Shown here: positions 8,328 to 16,064 of the stretch, in pieces | Numbering within the stretch: the first letter of the stretch is position 1 | Layout of the letters: every line of letters begins with the position of its first letter | Origin: Verrucomicrobia bacterium Tous-C9LFEB | GTDB taxonomy: Bacteria; Acidobacteriota; Terriglobia; Terriglobales; Acidobacteriaceae | Direction: 5' to 3' | Assembly (NCBI GenBank): GCA_903970445.1 | Contig: CAJCIP010000094.1 | Span: 1 to 60,996 of the forward strand | DNA: 60,996 nt | Translations under genes and position numbers: made by a program | Notes under the pieces: model-generated | Database searches by the model: none | Told to the model about the DNA's origin: nothing | Seen by the model: the letters and a program-made list of their open reading frames with translations, nothing else

Positions 8328-10664
8328 ATGGGTGCATCTCGCCACAAGGGTCCGGCAAGCCGGTATGTTTCGCTGTGTTGTCTTGCGATGGCGTGCTCCA
8401 CAGGCCCGGTGCTCGCGGCCACGCGAACGAAGGCATCCACGGACCCTTGGCAAAGTGCACTGAACGCGCGTGCGCTGTTTGAGTCAGAGCCTTCCGGCAC
8501 ACACACCGAAGCTGGCTATGTTCGTCTGATGAACGCGTTTCGCGCCATCTATCATGGTGATCCAAGTGACGCGCATGCTCCTCGCGCGGTACAGCAGGTA
8601 GCGGAGTTGCTCGCGGAACAAGGACGCGAGCTTCGCGATCGCAAGAGCCTGCACGATGCCGCGCGACAGTATGAATTTCTGGCAGACCAGTATCCGAGTT
8701 CCACGCTGGCTCCTGAAGCGCTCGGTCACGCGCTCGAATTGCTCGGGCCACAAGCCGGAAACGATCCGAGTGAGTTGAGCCGAGTCCAAATCGAGCTAGG
8801 CGCCAAGTATCCGAAATACGCACACTACGTTGCAGATCATCGCGACGCCATACCGTCGCAACCTATACTGACTCCCGTAAAGAGAGCTGCCGCTAACCAG
8901 CCGTCCACCTCAGGGCAGTCAGCCAATGATGCTGCTGGTCCCCAGCCTGTGGAGGAAGCGCCTTCAAAAACGCGTGCTATCGCAGACGCGACCGTTGAAC
9001 CAACAATTCCTTCACACGGACCAATTGCCGAGGTCACAGGCATTCGTCACTGGTCAACTTCCACATACACGCGAGTGGCAATCGATCTCGGTGACGAGGT
9101 GCAGTATCAGGCCGCGCGAGTGGAGAACCCGGACCGCATTTTTTTTGATCTACATCACGCGCATCTTGCGCCGCAGCTTGCCGGTAAGAGCTTCGTCGTC
9201 ACCGATGATGGATTCCTCACGAAGATCAGAGCGGCACAGTTTTCCGGTGATGTCACGCGCGTCGTGCTCGACGTGCATGAGGTTACGGAATATTCAGCGT
9301 TTCTGCTGCCGAACCCATATCGCCTGATCATCGACATACACGGCAAACGGTCGGCTGAAGGAAAGACAAGTGAGCCGCTGGCAGGGAACAGCAATCAGCA
9401 GACTTCTACGAAGGAGTACGCAGGTACTTCAGGCGATGAGCCCGCTCAACCGGCGTCCCCCACCGTCCCCACACCCGCGACCGCGGATCATTACGTTCCG
9501 CCCTCAAGGCGAAGTGTTTACCCTGCCAACAGCACGCAGGTAGCAGAGTCTCCCGCTGGTCTGCCACCCATGCCGGTCACTGATGGCAGCGCGGCGTTCG
9601 GTCTCACGCCTCGGCGTGAGGATAAAAGTACCAATGCGACGGTAGTGGCTCCTCCACGTGTCGTCATCCCGGCGAAGCCGACTGCAAGCAAGCCCGTCCC
9701 GAACACTGTTACAGCACACACAAGCGATGCGGGAGTTGCGGTCGCTGCAGTGAGCCGGCAGCCGGGCAAGGTGGACGCGACGAGCGCGCCCACCTCGCAG
9801 CCAATCGCCGAACGCTCGAAAACGCCGCGTTCCGTGCCGCATGTAAACGGCTCGCCCGCGCAAGCCGCTCCACCGACCGCTGACGGCGAAACTTCGCTGG
9901 TGCGCGCACTGGGTTTGAAAATTGGCCGTATCGTCATTGACGCCGGGCACGGTGGTCATGACTCAGGCACCCTCGGAGTTGACGATATTGAAGAGAAAGA
10001 CGTCGTGCTCGATGTGGCACTGAGGCTCGGTAAGTTGCTGCATGACCGCCTCGGTGCAGAGATCGTGTACACCCGTGCGGATGACACCTTCATCCCGCTG
10101 GAGACCCGAACCGCCATCGCGAACAAGGCTCAGGCAGATCTCTTCATTTCCGTTCACGCCAACAGCTCACCGGACGAGACTGCGCGTGGCGTCGAGGTCT
10201 ACTACTTGAACTTCACCAGTGATCCCGATGCCATGCGCGTGGCGAGCCGCGAAAATGCGGTGTCCACGCAGAGCGTTCACGAACTCAGCGACCTCGTGAA
10301 GAAGATTGCGCTCAAGGACAAGATCGAAGAGTCGCGCGAACTCGCAACGGATGTGGATGATTCTCTCTATCGCGGCCTGGCGAAGGGCAATGATGGCCTT
10401 AAAAATCGCGGCGTGAAGAAAGCGCCTTTTGTAGTACTTATCGGGGCGAACATGCCCTCCATCCTCGCTGAGATCAGCTTCGTGACTAATGCCACGGACG
10501 CTGAAAAGCTGAATCGTCCCGACTATCGCCAGCGTGTGGCGGAGAGTCTCTACGGTGGTGTCGCCAAATACGCGGCAACGATCAACGGCCAAGGAACGCC
10601 GCTGCAGCGAGCGAACGCCAGTCCGCATCAACAGAGCGGTGCGACCTTTCAGCCGTTGAGATAG
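8328..10664 (+). CDS. Secreted N-acetylmuramoyl-L-alanine amidase (AMIN + Amidase_3)
   Basis: I place the start at ATG 8328 (778 residues) because it begins a normal signal peptide (MGASRHKGPASRYVSLCCLAMACSTG). The open frame extends upstream to 8217 but that part looks noncoding. The order is the signal peptide, a TPR-like helical part (YEFLADQYPSSTLAPEA), an AMIN domain (RHWSTSTYTRVAIDLGDEVQYQ) that binds peptidoglycan or localises the enzyme, a long Pro/Thr/Ala-rich linker, and a C-terminal zinc amidase domain. The amidase domain has IVIDAGHGGHDSGTLG, EKDVVLDVALRLG, RTAIANKAQADLFISVHANSS and AEISFVTNATD, so the zinc ligands and catalytic Glu are visible. It cleaves the bond between muramic acid and L-Ala in the periplasm, probably during cell separation. 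The downstream gene starts 12 bases after the stop. Confidence 0.92.
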   Translation: MGASRHKGPASRYVSLCCLAMACSTGPVLAATRTKASTDPWQSALNARALFESEPSGTHTEAGYVRLMNAFRAIYHGDPSDAHAPRAVQQVAELLAEQGRELRDRKSLHDAARQYEFLADQYPSSTLAPEALGHALELLGPQAGNDPSELSRVQIELGAKYPKYAHYVADHRDAIPSQPILTPVKRAAANQPSTSGQSANDAAGPQPVEEAPSKTRAIADATVEPTIPSHGPIAEVTGIRHWSTSTYTRVAIDLGDEVQYQAARVENPDRIFFDLHHAHLAPQLAGKSFVVTDDGFLTKIRAAQFSGDVTRVVLDVHEVTEYSAFLLPNPYRLIIDIHGKRSAEGKTSEPLAGNSNQQTSTKEYAGTSGDEPAQPASPTVPTPATADHYVPPSRRSVYPANSTQVAESPAGLPPMPVTDGSAAFGLTPRREDKSTNATVVAPPRVVIPAKPTASKPVPNTVTAHTSDAGVAVAAVSRQPGKVDATSAPTSQPIAERSKTPRSVPHVNGSPAQAAPPTADGETSLVRALGLKIGRIVIDAGHGGHDSGTLGVDDIEEKDVVLDVALRLGKLLHDRLGAEIVYTRADDTFIPLETRTAIANKAQADLFISVHANSSPDETARGVEVYYLNFTSDPDAMRVASRENAVSTQSVHELSDLVKKIALKDKIEESRELATDVDDSLYRGLAKGNDGLKNRGVKKAPFVVLIGANMPSILAEISFVTNATDAEKLNRPDYRQRVAESLYGGVAKYAATINGQGTPLQRANASPHQQSGATFQPLR

Positions 10665-10676
10665 TCTCATTTCCGT

Positions 10677-11786
10677 ATGAGCACTCGCTTTCGGCTACCT
10701 TCCTTGCTTTGTTTGGCGACGATCTTCACGGCTGCTCTTGGGCAGAACGCCACTTCGCTTGATCTTGCACCCAAACTACTGCCCGCTGGATTTGCTGACT
10801 GGCAGACGGCGCCGAACTCCGCGAAACCGGCCGGATCTCTGTCTCTGGTGAACGTCAGCAAAGCGGCGCTGGAGGAAGATGGTCCCCTGCGATCACAGGT
10901 AGCAGACTACGCGAAAGCTGGTCGCAACCTGCACCTTGAAGCCGTTGAGTTCGGCGATCGCACGGGAGCTTACAGCGCGTACACGCTGGTGCGGCGCGCC
11001 GGTATGCACGAGGGCAAAGATGTTGGCGTTGTCGACGCAGTCGGTGCCAACACCGTTTTGTTCCTTCAGGGAACGGTGCTGGTGCTCGCTTCACCGGCGA
11101 CAGACGCGGACGTTCCCGCGCTTCGGGCCTTGGCCCAGTCTCTTCCAAGAGCAGGCGGAAACAAGAACGTGCCTCCGCTTCTCCCGACATTCGCTCCAGA
11201 ACGCGGTCTGGTGAATGGTGGTATCCGCTATGCGATTGGACCCGCCACCTACGCTGCGCAGGGTGGTGTACTGCCCGCCAACTCCATTGGATGGGACAAG
11301 AGCGCCGAGGTTGTCTCCGCGACCTACGACGACAAGCGAGGCAAAGAGACACTTACCCTGCTCATCTATCCGACGCCGGAAATCGCCGTTGCCCATGTGC
11401 GTTCCATTGTTGGTGCGGCTCCAGGCATGGGCCCGAGCTTCGTCAATGCGAAGCTGCATCGTGACAAAGAGCTGGTTGCGCTCGCCTCCGGCAGCTTCAG
11501 CCCGACGGACGCGCAAGCGCTGGCTGACAGCGTTCACATGCGGCAGGAGGTCAGCATCGATAAGGACGTGCAGCCGGTCTTCCATGTTGAGGTGCAGAAG
11601 ACCGCCAGCCTGCTTGTGAATACCGCCCTACTATTCGGCATCCTGGCCGTCGCTGCGGTCTTACTCGGCCTCTTCCTGGGCGGCGGTCGAGCACTTTTCC
11701 GAGTCATGCGAGGCAAATCGGCCGCAGTAGAGCCGGAATTCCTCAGTCTGCACCTCGATACGCAAAGCAAGCCCGTGAACTACTAG
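10677..11786 (+). CDS. Secreted membrane-anchored protein (DUF6599-like), unknown function
   Basis: This predicts 369 residues, starting 12 bases after the amidase stop and thus probably in one operon. A signal peptide (MSTRFRLPSLLCLATIFTAALG) is followed by a globular periplasmic part and one membrane segment near 308-330 (SLLVNTALLFGILAVAAVLLGLFLG). A short basic cytoplasmic tail (RALFRVMRGKSAA) follows, so the bulk should face the periplasm. The globular part includes GDRTGAYSAYTLVRRAG and a second half with TLLIYPTPEIAVAH, which looks like a duplicated alpha-beta unit. From memory it resembles a family labelled DUF6599 in acidobacterial annotations; this was not verified. Its partner in the operon suggests a cell-envelope role, but that is inference. 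Confidence 0.65.
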   Translation: MSTRFRLPSLLCLATIFTAALGQNATSLDLAPKLLPAGFADWQTAPNSAKPAGSLSLVNVSKAALEEDGPLRSQVADYAKAGRNLHLEAVEFGDRTGAYSAYTLVRRAGMHEGKDVGVVDAVGANTVLFLQGTVLVLASPATDADVPALRALAQSLPRAGGNKNVPPLLPTFAPERGLVNGGIRYAIGPATYAAQGGVLPANSIGWDKSAEVVSATYDDKRGKETLTLLIYPTPEIAVAHVRSIVGAAPGMGPSFVNAKLHRDKELVALASGSFSPTDAQALADSVHMRQEVSIDKDVQPVFHVEVQKTASLLVNTALLFGILAVAAVLLGLFLGGGRALFRVMRGKSAAVEPEFLSLHLDTQSKPVNY

Positions 11787-11927
11787 CGTGCTGGCGCGTT
11801 TACCGCCTACAGCATAGCCACGCCGTTCCAGCTGGATAGCCTGAATCTCGCATGAATATCGGAAAAAACCGAAGCGATCCTTCTAAACCGTTGAAAAGAA
11901 ACAATGTTTTTATAATCCAAAACTTTC

Positions 11928-11956
11928 TTGACAGGGGGTAGGAGCGACCATACTCT
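11928..11956 (+). promoter_or_regulatory. Candidate promoter for a short RNA
   Basis: A perfect TTGACA (11928-11933) is followed after 17 bases by TACTCT (11951-11956), which keeps the three most conserved -10 bases. A perfect TATAAT without a good -35 lies just upstream at 11911-11916. Confidence 0.4.
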
Positions 11957-11959
11957 TGC

Positions 11960-12041
11960 ACCAGAGAGTTCTGATGGCTTTGCCTCCGTTAGAACTGCCT
12001 CCCATAGAAGAAAGCCGCCCTGTTGCCGGGCGGCTTTCTTG
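11960..12041 (+). ncRNA. Candidate short noncoding RNA
   Basis: A promoter-like pair at 11928-11956 and an intrinsic-terminator-like hairpin at 12011-12037 bracket about 80 bases without a credible gene. Inside, AGTTCT and AGAACT (about 11968-11996) can pair, and TGCCTCC occurs twice. The 3' end was set at the terminator, and the 5' end is only an estimate. It could instead be a leader or trailer, or the hairpin could simply end the 10677-11786 operon. I recognise no known RNA family. Confidence 0.3.
12011..12040 (+). terminator. Intrinsic-type terminator hairpin
   Basis: AAAGCCGCCC (12011-12020) pairs perfectly with GGGCGGCTTT (12028-12037) over a 7-base loop and is followed by CTTGCG, so the trailing T run is only three bases at the stem end. 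The stem is strong and nearly symmetric, so it could act in both directions. Confidence 0.6.
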
Positions 12042-12114
12042 CGTTGTGGAAAAGTCGTCCACAATCGCCCTGCGAATCGCAGGAAGTCAGCCCCGAGCAA
12101 TGCACCTCGGTCTT

Positions 12115-12143
12115 TTGCGCAGTGAAGCCTCGACCATTAGAAT
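12115..12143 (+). promoter_or_regulatory. Promoter of tRNA-Thr
   Basis: TTGCGC (12115-12120), a 17-base spacer, and TAGAAT (12138-12143) lie 13 bases before the mature tRNA 5' end. Confidence 0.5.
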
Positions 12144-12156
12144 GTCAGAGGAGTTA

Positions 12157-12232
12157 GCCGACGTAGCTCAGTTGGTAGAGCAGCTGATTCGTAATCAGCA
12201 GGTCAACGGTTCAAGTCCGTTCGTCGGCTCCA
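12157..12232 (+). tRNA. tRNA-Thr (anticodon CGT)
   Basis: The 76-base sequence folds into a complete cloverleaf. The acceptor GCCGACG pairs with CGTCGGC, the D stem is GCTC/GAGC, and the anticodon stem is GCTGA/TCAGC with loop TTCGTAA (anticodon CGT, reading ACG). The T stem is AACGG/CCGTT with loop TTCAAGT. The discriminator is T and CCA is encoded. It has its own promoter just upstream. No integrase or direct-repeat attachment site is seen beside it. Confidence 0.95.
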
Positions 12233-12402
12233 GCGTTTCTCACATTCCCGTCTCTCAAGGGAACGATTTTCGGCTCGACCATCATCACCTTCGTGTGATC
12301 GCGTCTTGAATCCGCCCCTCGCCCAGTTTCAAAACCAGCAGACCTCATAGTACCCAGGGCGTTTCTGGCGGCCTCCATTGCATCGGTCTGCTCCTGCACC
12401 GA

Positions 12403-12432
12403 GGCAGTACTTGAATCTCTCTACGTACTGCC
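12403..12432. promoter_or_regulatory. Inverted repeat upstream of the GH5 gene
   Basis: GGCAGTAC (12403-12410) and GTACTGCC (12425-12432) are perfect 8-base arms separated by 14 bases, 58 bases before the GH5 start. The rest of 12233-12489 shows no gene. The element could be an operator or an attenuating hairpin; there is no T tract. Confidence 0.35.
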
Positions 12433-12489
12433 ATCAATCAATGAGGTGATGCTTGTCTCACAGGGGCGATAGTCTGTATTTTAGAGTCA

Positions 12490-13611
12490 ATGATAACGAA
12501 AACAATTGCGCTTTTTGGCTTGGCCTTGGCTCTCACGACAGCCGAGGCGAAAGAGAATCCTGTCGCTTTCAAACGGGCAGAGCACCTGCGCAAGGGCGTC
12601 AACACCAGCATCTGGTTCGCGCAGTCATCCTCGAACTACACAGTTGACCGGCTCCGCACATTTACGACGCCCGACGATCTCAAGCTGATTCAGCAACTTG
12701 GTTTTGACCACATCCGCCTCAGCGTGGATGCGGAACCGCTTACCGGATGGGCGCATCACGCGCCACAAGGCGACGCCTTCATGCAGGAACTTGATCGTGT
12801 CGTAGGGCAGGCCACGCAGGATGGACTCGCGGTCATTGTCGACATCCATCCGGAAAGCCGCTACAAGCAGCAGCTGCTGCAGGGCGGCGAGGGCGTCGAC
12901 CGCTTCAACAGTCTTTGGAGGCTGGTCGCCACCCACTTCAAGGATACGGATCCGAAGCTCGTCTTCTTCGAAATCATGAATGAGCCCGAGCAGCCCGATG
13001 CCTATCGCTGGCAAGGAATCGAGAGCACCGTGGCATGGTCGATTCGGCAGGCCGCACCGGAACACACCATCATTGCTGCTGGAGCCCATTATTCAGGACT
13101 AGACGACTTGCTCCAGCTACAGCCGTTGCCGCTGGAGAACGTGATCTATACCTTTCATGATTACGAGCCGTTCCCCTTCACGCACCAGGGCGCCACGTGG
13201 ACGGACTCCCGAGTAGAACCTCTGCGTACCGTGCCTTACCCTTCTACGCCGGAGAATGTCCAGCGCAACATCGAGCAAGAGCCTACGCTGTATGGCCAGT
13301 ATTTTGTTGAGCAATACGGTCTGGATCGGTGGGACGCCGCGCGCGTAAACAGCTCAATATCGTTCGCGGAAAAGTGGTCTCAGCTCTATCACGTCCCGGT
13401 GTATTGCGGAGAATTCGGAGTTCACCGCCCATACGTCGCCGAGCAGGACCGCGTGGCGTGGATAAGAGACATGCGCGTCGCGCTCGAAAAGCACCACATC
13501 GGCTGGGCGATGTGGGACTACCAAACGAATTTTGGGCTCGTCACCAAGAAAGACGGCCAGACTGTGCCCGATCCTCTGGTCCTAGGAGCGCTCGGGCTCA
13601 CGTCCAAGTAA
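12490..13611 (+). CDS. Secreted GH5-type glycoside hydrolase (cellulase/mannanase-like)
   Basis: This predicts 373 residues. A signal peptide (MITKTIALFGLALALTTAEA) precedes a GH5 TIM barrel. Family landmarks are HIRLSVD near 74-80, VIVDIHPES near 116-123, FFEIMNEPE with the acid/base Glu165, YTFHDYEPF near 220-228, and VYCGEFGVH with the nucleophile Glu308. A WAMWDYQTNFGLV strand follows. GH5 enzymes cut beta-1,4-glucans, mannans or related chains with retention. The subfamily and substrate cannot be read from motifs alone. The neighbouring GH27, GH2, GH113-like and GH130 genes make mannan or glucomannan attractive. The gene is convergent with the alpha-galactosidase gene, and a shared terminator hairpin lies between them. 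It has no additional binding domain. Confidence 0.88.
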   Translation: MITKTIALFGLALALTTAEAKENPVAFKRAEHLRKGVNTSIWFAQSSSNYTVDRLRTFTTPDDLKLIQQLGFDHIRLSVDAEPLTGWAHHAPQGDAFMQELDRVVGQATQDGLAVIVDIHPESRYKQQLLQGGEGVDRFNSLWRLVATHFKDTDPKLVFFEIMNEPEQPDAYRWQGIESTVAWSIRQAAPEHTIIAAGAHYSGLDDLLQLQPLPLENVIYTFHDYEPFPFTHQGATWTDSRVEPLRTVPYPSTPENVQRNIEQEPTLYGQYFVEQYGLDRWDAARVNSSISFAEKWSQLYHVPVYCGEFGVHRPYVAEQDRVAWIRDMRVALEKHHIGWAMWDYQTNFGLVTKKDGQTVPDPLVLGALGLTSK

Positions 13612-13620
13612 GACCTGCTC

Positions 13621-13655
13621 AACTCTGCTCGATGGAGGCCCCGTCGGGCAGAGTT
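13621..13655. terminator. Bidirectional terminator between GH5 and GH27 genes
   Basis: AACTCTGCTCG (13621-13631) pairs with CGGGCAGAGTT (13645-13655) with one T-G pair over a 13-base loop, followed by TT on the plus strand and preceded by a C/A-rich stretch on the other. It sits exactly between two convergent genes. Confidence 0.65.
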
Positions 13656-14867
13656 TTAGGGTGTCAGCGTGATCATCCTCACACCATGTGGCGGAACGGA
13701 ATCAGCCGTGAAGGTTCCTTGGAACGATCCAATATCTTCCTGCTTCCATAGATCGTGCACCCGCAGAGACAGCTTGTCCGGGTAACCTATCTCATGCCAA
13801 GCCACTGAAATAGACGCGGGCGCGTTTCCCCGGTTGAACAGAATGACTGCCCGGTTGCCGTCGCTCAGCTCGCGCGACCAGACCTCGAGCGTTCCATCTT
13901 TTCGCACTCTATGACCGGGCCGGCCCAGACGGTCCTGGTCAATGCTGATCACTGCGCGGTTCAGCAGAATGCTCTTTGTCTCAGCACTCATGTGAGCTAC
14001 GTCATTGCCTGCCATCAGCGGTGCGGCCATCATTGCCCATAGAGAGAAGTGCGTGCGGTATTCTTCCGGCGAAAGGCCGCCGTTGCCGATCTCCAGCATG
14101 TCTGGATCGTTCCAGTGGCCCGGACCCGCAAAAGGATACAGCGGCTCGTTCAGGTCCACGATGTTCATCATGCCGAGTTTGTAGTCGAACTTGCCTTCCC
14201 ACTTGTCGTCGATGTCGCCTGTCGTCCGCCACAGGTTCCCTACGTTCGCCGCCCACAACCAGGGCTTTGCCGTTCCCCACTCGCACATGCTGAAGACAAT
14301 CGGGCGGCCGGAGGCATCAAGCGCCTCACGCATAACCCTGTAGCTCGCTTCCGCATTCTGCGCGGAGGTATTGCACCAGTCGTATTTCAGGTAATCCACG
14401 CCCCAGCGCGCGTACTGAAGCGCGTCTTGAAACTCATGGCCGCGCGACCCCGGCCTGCCGCCGCACGTCTTCATTCCAGCGTCAGAGTAGATGCCGAATT
14501 TCAACCCTTTGCCATGAACATAGTCAGCGAGCGCCTTGATGCCTGAGGGAAACCGCTTCGCGTCGGCCTGAATGAAGCCGTTCTCATCCCGGCTGCCGTG
14601 CCAGCAATCATCGATCACCAGATATTGGTATCCAGCATCACGCATGCCGGACGCCACCATCGAGTCCGCTGTCTCTCGGATGAGCTTCTCGTCGACGTTA
14701 CAAGCGAAATGATTCCAACTATTCCATCCCATCGGCGGCGTCATCGCTAAGCCGTGGCTTACGGAGGGCGGCGCGTCCTGGCCCCGCAGAGAAAGTAAAG
14801 GTTTGTAGAAGATTGCCAGCAACAAGAAAGCCGTCGCCATACTTCGATAGATGCTCAGACATTTCAT
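13656..14867 (-). CDS. Secreted GH27 alpha-galactosidase
   Basis: This predicts 403 residues. A signal/anchor segment (ATAFLLLAIFYKPLLSL) precedes a GH27 (melibiase) barrel beginning LAMTPPMGWNSWNHFACNVDE. YLVIDDCWHG, then KFGIYSDAGMKTCGGRPGSRGHE, YLKYDWCN with the nucleophile Asp163, and GHWNDPDMLEIGNGGLS with the acid/base Asp follow the family order. A C-terminal beta domain (VWSRELSDGNRAVILFNRG) completes the normal length. It should remove alpha-1,6-galactosyl branches from galactomannan or raffinose sugars outside the cytoplasm. The ATG overlaps the stop of the LacI gene by four bases (ATGA), so the two are translationally coupled and probably co-transcribed. Confidence 0.93.
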   Translation of the reverse strand: MKCLSIYRSMATAFLLLAIFYKPLLSLRGQDAPPSVSHGLAMTPPMGWNSWNHFACNVDEKLIRETADSMVASGMRDAGYQYLVIDDCWHGSRDENGFIQADAKRFPSGIKALADYVHGKGLKFGIYSDAGMKTCGGRPGSRGHEFQDALQYARWGVDYLKYDWCNTSAQNAEASYRVMREALDASGRPIVFSMCEWGTAKPWLWAANVGNLWRTTGDIDDKWEGKFDYKLGMMNIVDLNEPLYPFAGPGHWNDPDMLEIGNGGLSPEEYRTHFSLWAMMAAPLMAGNDVAHMSAETKSILLNRAVISIDQDRLGRPGHRVRKDGTLEVWSRELSDGNRAVILFNRGNAPASISVAWHEIGYPDKLSLRVHDLWKQEDIGSFQGTFTADSVPPHGVRMITLTP

Positions 14868-15898
14868 AGATGCTTCCCGTTCTTGGTCTCGTTCGCTCCG
14901 CAGGATCCGCGCACAATCAGTTCGGTCGGAAGAATTTTAATCCTTCCACGCCGCGAAGATCCTTGTTCATTCAGCCGCATGAACAGGACCTCGGCCGCGG
15001 TCTGCCCCAGTTCTTCACTCGGCTGGCAGACGACAGTGATGCCGGGACGCATGAGGTCAGCAGTTTCAAAATCGTCAAACCCCGCGAGCGCGATGGATTC
15101 CGGCGGATGCATGCCAAGCGCTTGCAGAACATGCAGCGTATGGCGCGTCAGTAAATTGTTTGCGCAGAAGAGCGCGGTCGGCGCCTTCTTCTCACTCAGC
15201 AGGAGTTTCACCTTCGTCATGGCGTCTTCAAGAGTGCTCGACACAATAGTAGATAGCGGTTTGAGCCCACGCGCTTCCATGGCCGCCGTATAGCCTCGAT
15301 GCCTGGTACTCATTGTGTATAGGTCATCGGTCAAGCCGAGGTAGGCTACCCGCTTGTGTCCCAGCGAGAGCAGGTGCTCTGTTCCAAGGCGGGCACCATG
15401 CTCATTCTCGACAAGAATGCTGTCGAAGCGGCTTCCTTCAATCGGTCGGTCGAGCGTCACAATCGGCAGTTGTTCAAACTCATGTGCGAGCAGAAGCGAC
15501 GGCCCTCTGCTGGTATGTGCGGGAATGATGACCAACCCTTCGACATTCCGGCGTAGCATGCGGCTCGCTTCGGCAAACTCCGCTTCCGGGAGCTCGTTTG
15601 AAGTCGAAAGTACCACGGAGTACGAATGCTTCTGCGCAACCTGGCTGATGGCGTTTGCCAAAATAGCAAAGAAGGGATCGAACAGGTTTGGAACAATGAT
15701 GCCGATCTGCCGGGAGCGCTGCTCGCGCAGAGACCGCGCCAATTCGTTCGGTTGGTAACGTAAGCGCTCAACTGCTGCAAGCACGCGCTGACGCGTGACT
15801 TCTGACACGTTTGGATTACCATTGAGCGCTCGAGACACCGTCATGGTGCTCACGCCGGCTAACCCAGCCACATCGCTCATGCGTGCAAATCTCGACAT
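14864..15898 (-). CDS. LacI/GalR family transcriptional regulator
   Basis: This predicts 344 residues. The N-terminal helix-turn-helix (MSDVAGLAGVSTMTVSRALN then VSEVTRQRVLAAVERLRYQPNELARSL) is canonical, and the C-terminal part is the periplasmic-binding-like sugar sensor (RQIGIIVPNLFDPFFAILA, VTLDRPIEG, VAYLGL, IALAGFDDFETADLMRPGITVV). A strong ribosome site (GAGGAGG) lies 10 bases before the ATG. It probably senses a mannose-, galactose- or oligosaccharide-type ligand and represses the surrounding glycoside hydrolase genes. Candidate operators are the GATAACGAT motifs at 19660-19931. It is co-expressed with the alpha-galactosidase gene by a 4-base overlap. Confidence 0.93.
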   Translation of the reverse strand: MSRFARMSDVAGLAGVSTMTVSRALNGNPNVSEVTRQRVLAAVERLRYQPNELARSLREQRSRQIGIIVPNLFDPFFAILANAISQVAQKHSYSVVLSTSNELPEAEFAEASRMLRRNVEGLVIIPAHTSRGPSLLLAHEFEQLPIVTLDRPIEGSRFDSILVENEHGARLGTEHLLSLGHKRVAYLGLTDDLYTMSTRHRGYTAAMEARGLKPLSTIVSSTLEDAMTKVKLLLSEKKAPTALFCANNLLTRHTLHVLQALGMHPPESIALAGFDDFETADLMRPGITVVCQPSEELGQTAAEVLFMRLNEQGSSRRGRIKILPTELIVRGSCGANETKNGKHL

Positions 15899-16064
15899 TC
15901 CTAAAGCACCTCCTCGGATCGAATCGGCGTGCCGAAGCGGCCTCTTTCCGAACTACAAATCACTTCAAAGCTTCAGTTCTGCTGCGTAAACTTTCTCTAA
16001 TTTCAACCGCTCGTTAGTTTTGGTTGACGATAGCACTAAGTGGTACAGGAACTCCTCAGGTGCA

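Noticed and set aside
12157..12232. tRNA-Thr as an integration site for a mobile element
   Set aside because: No integrase, no repeated 3' tRNA segment and no composition change nearby.
12211..12399. Minus-strand 62-codon frame beside tRNA-Thr
   Set aside because: Overlaps the tRNA 3' end and lacks recognisable features; chance frame.
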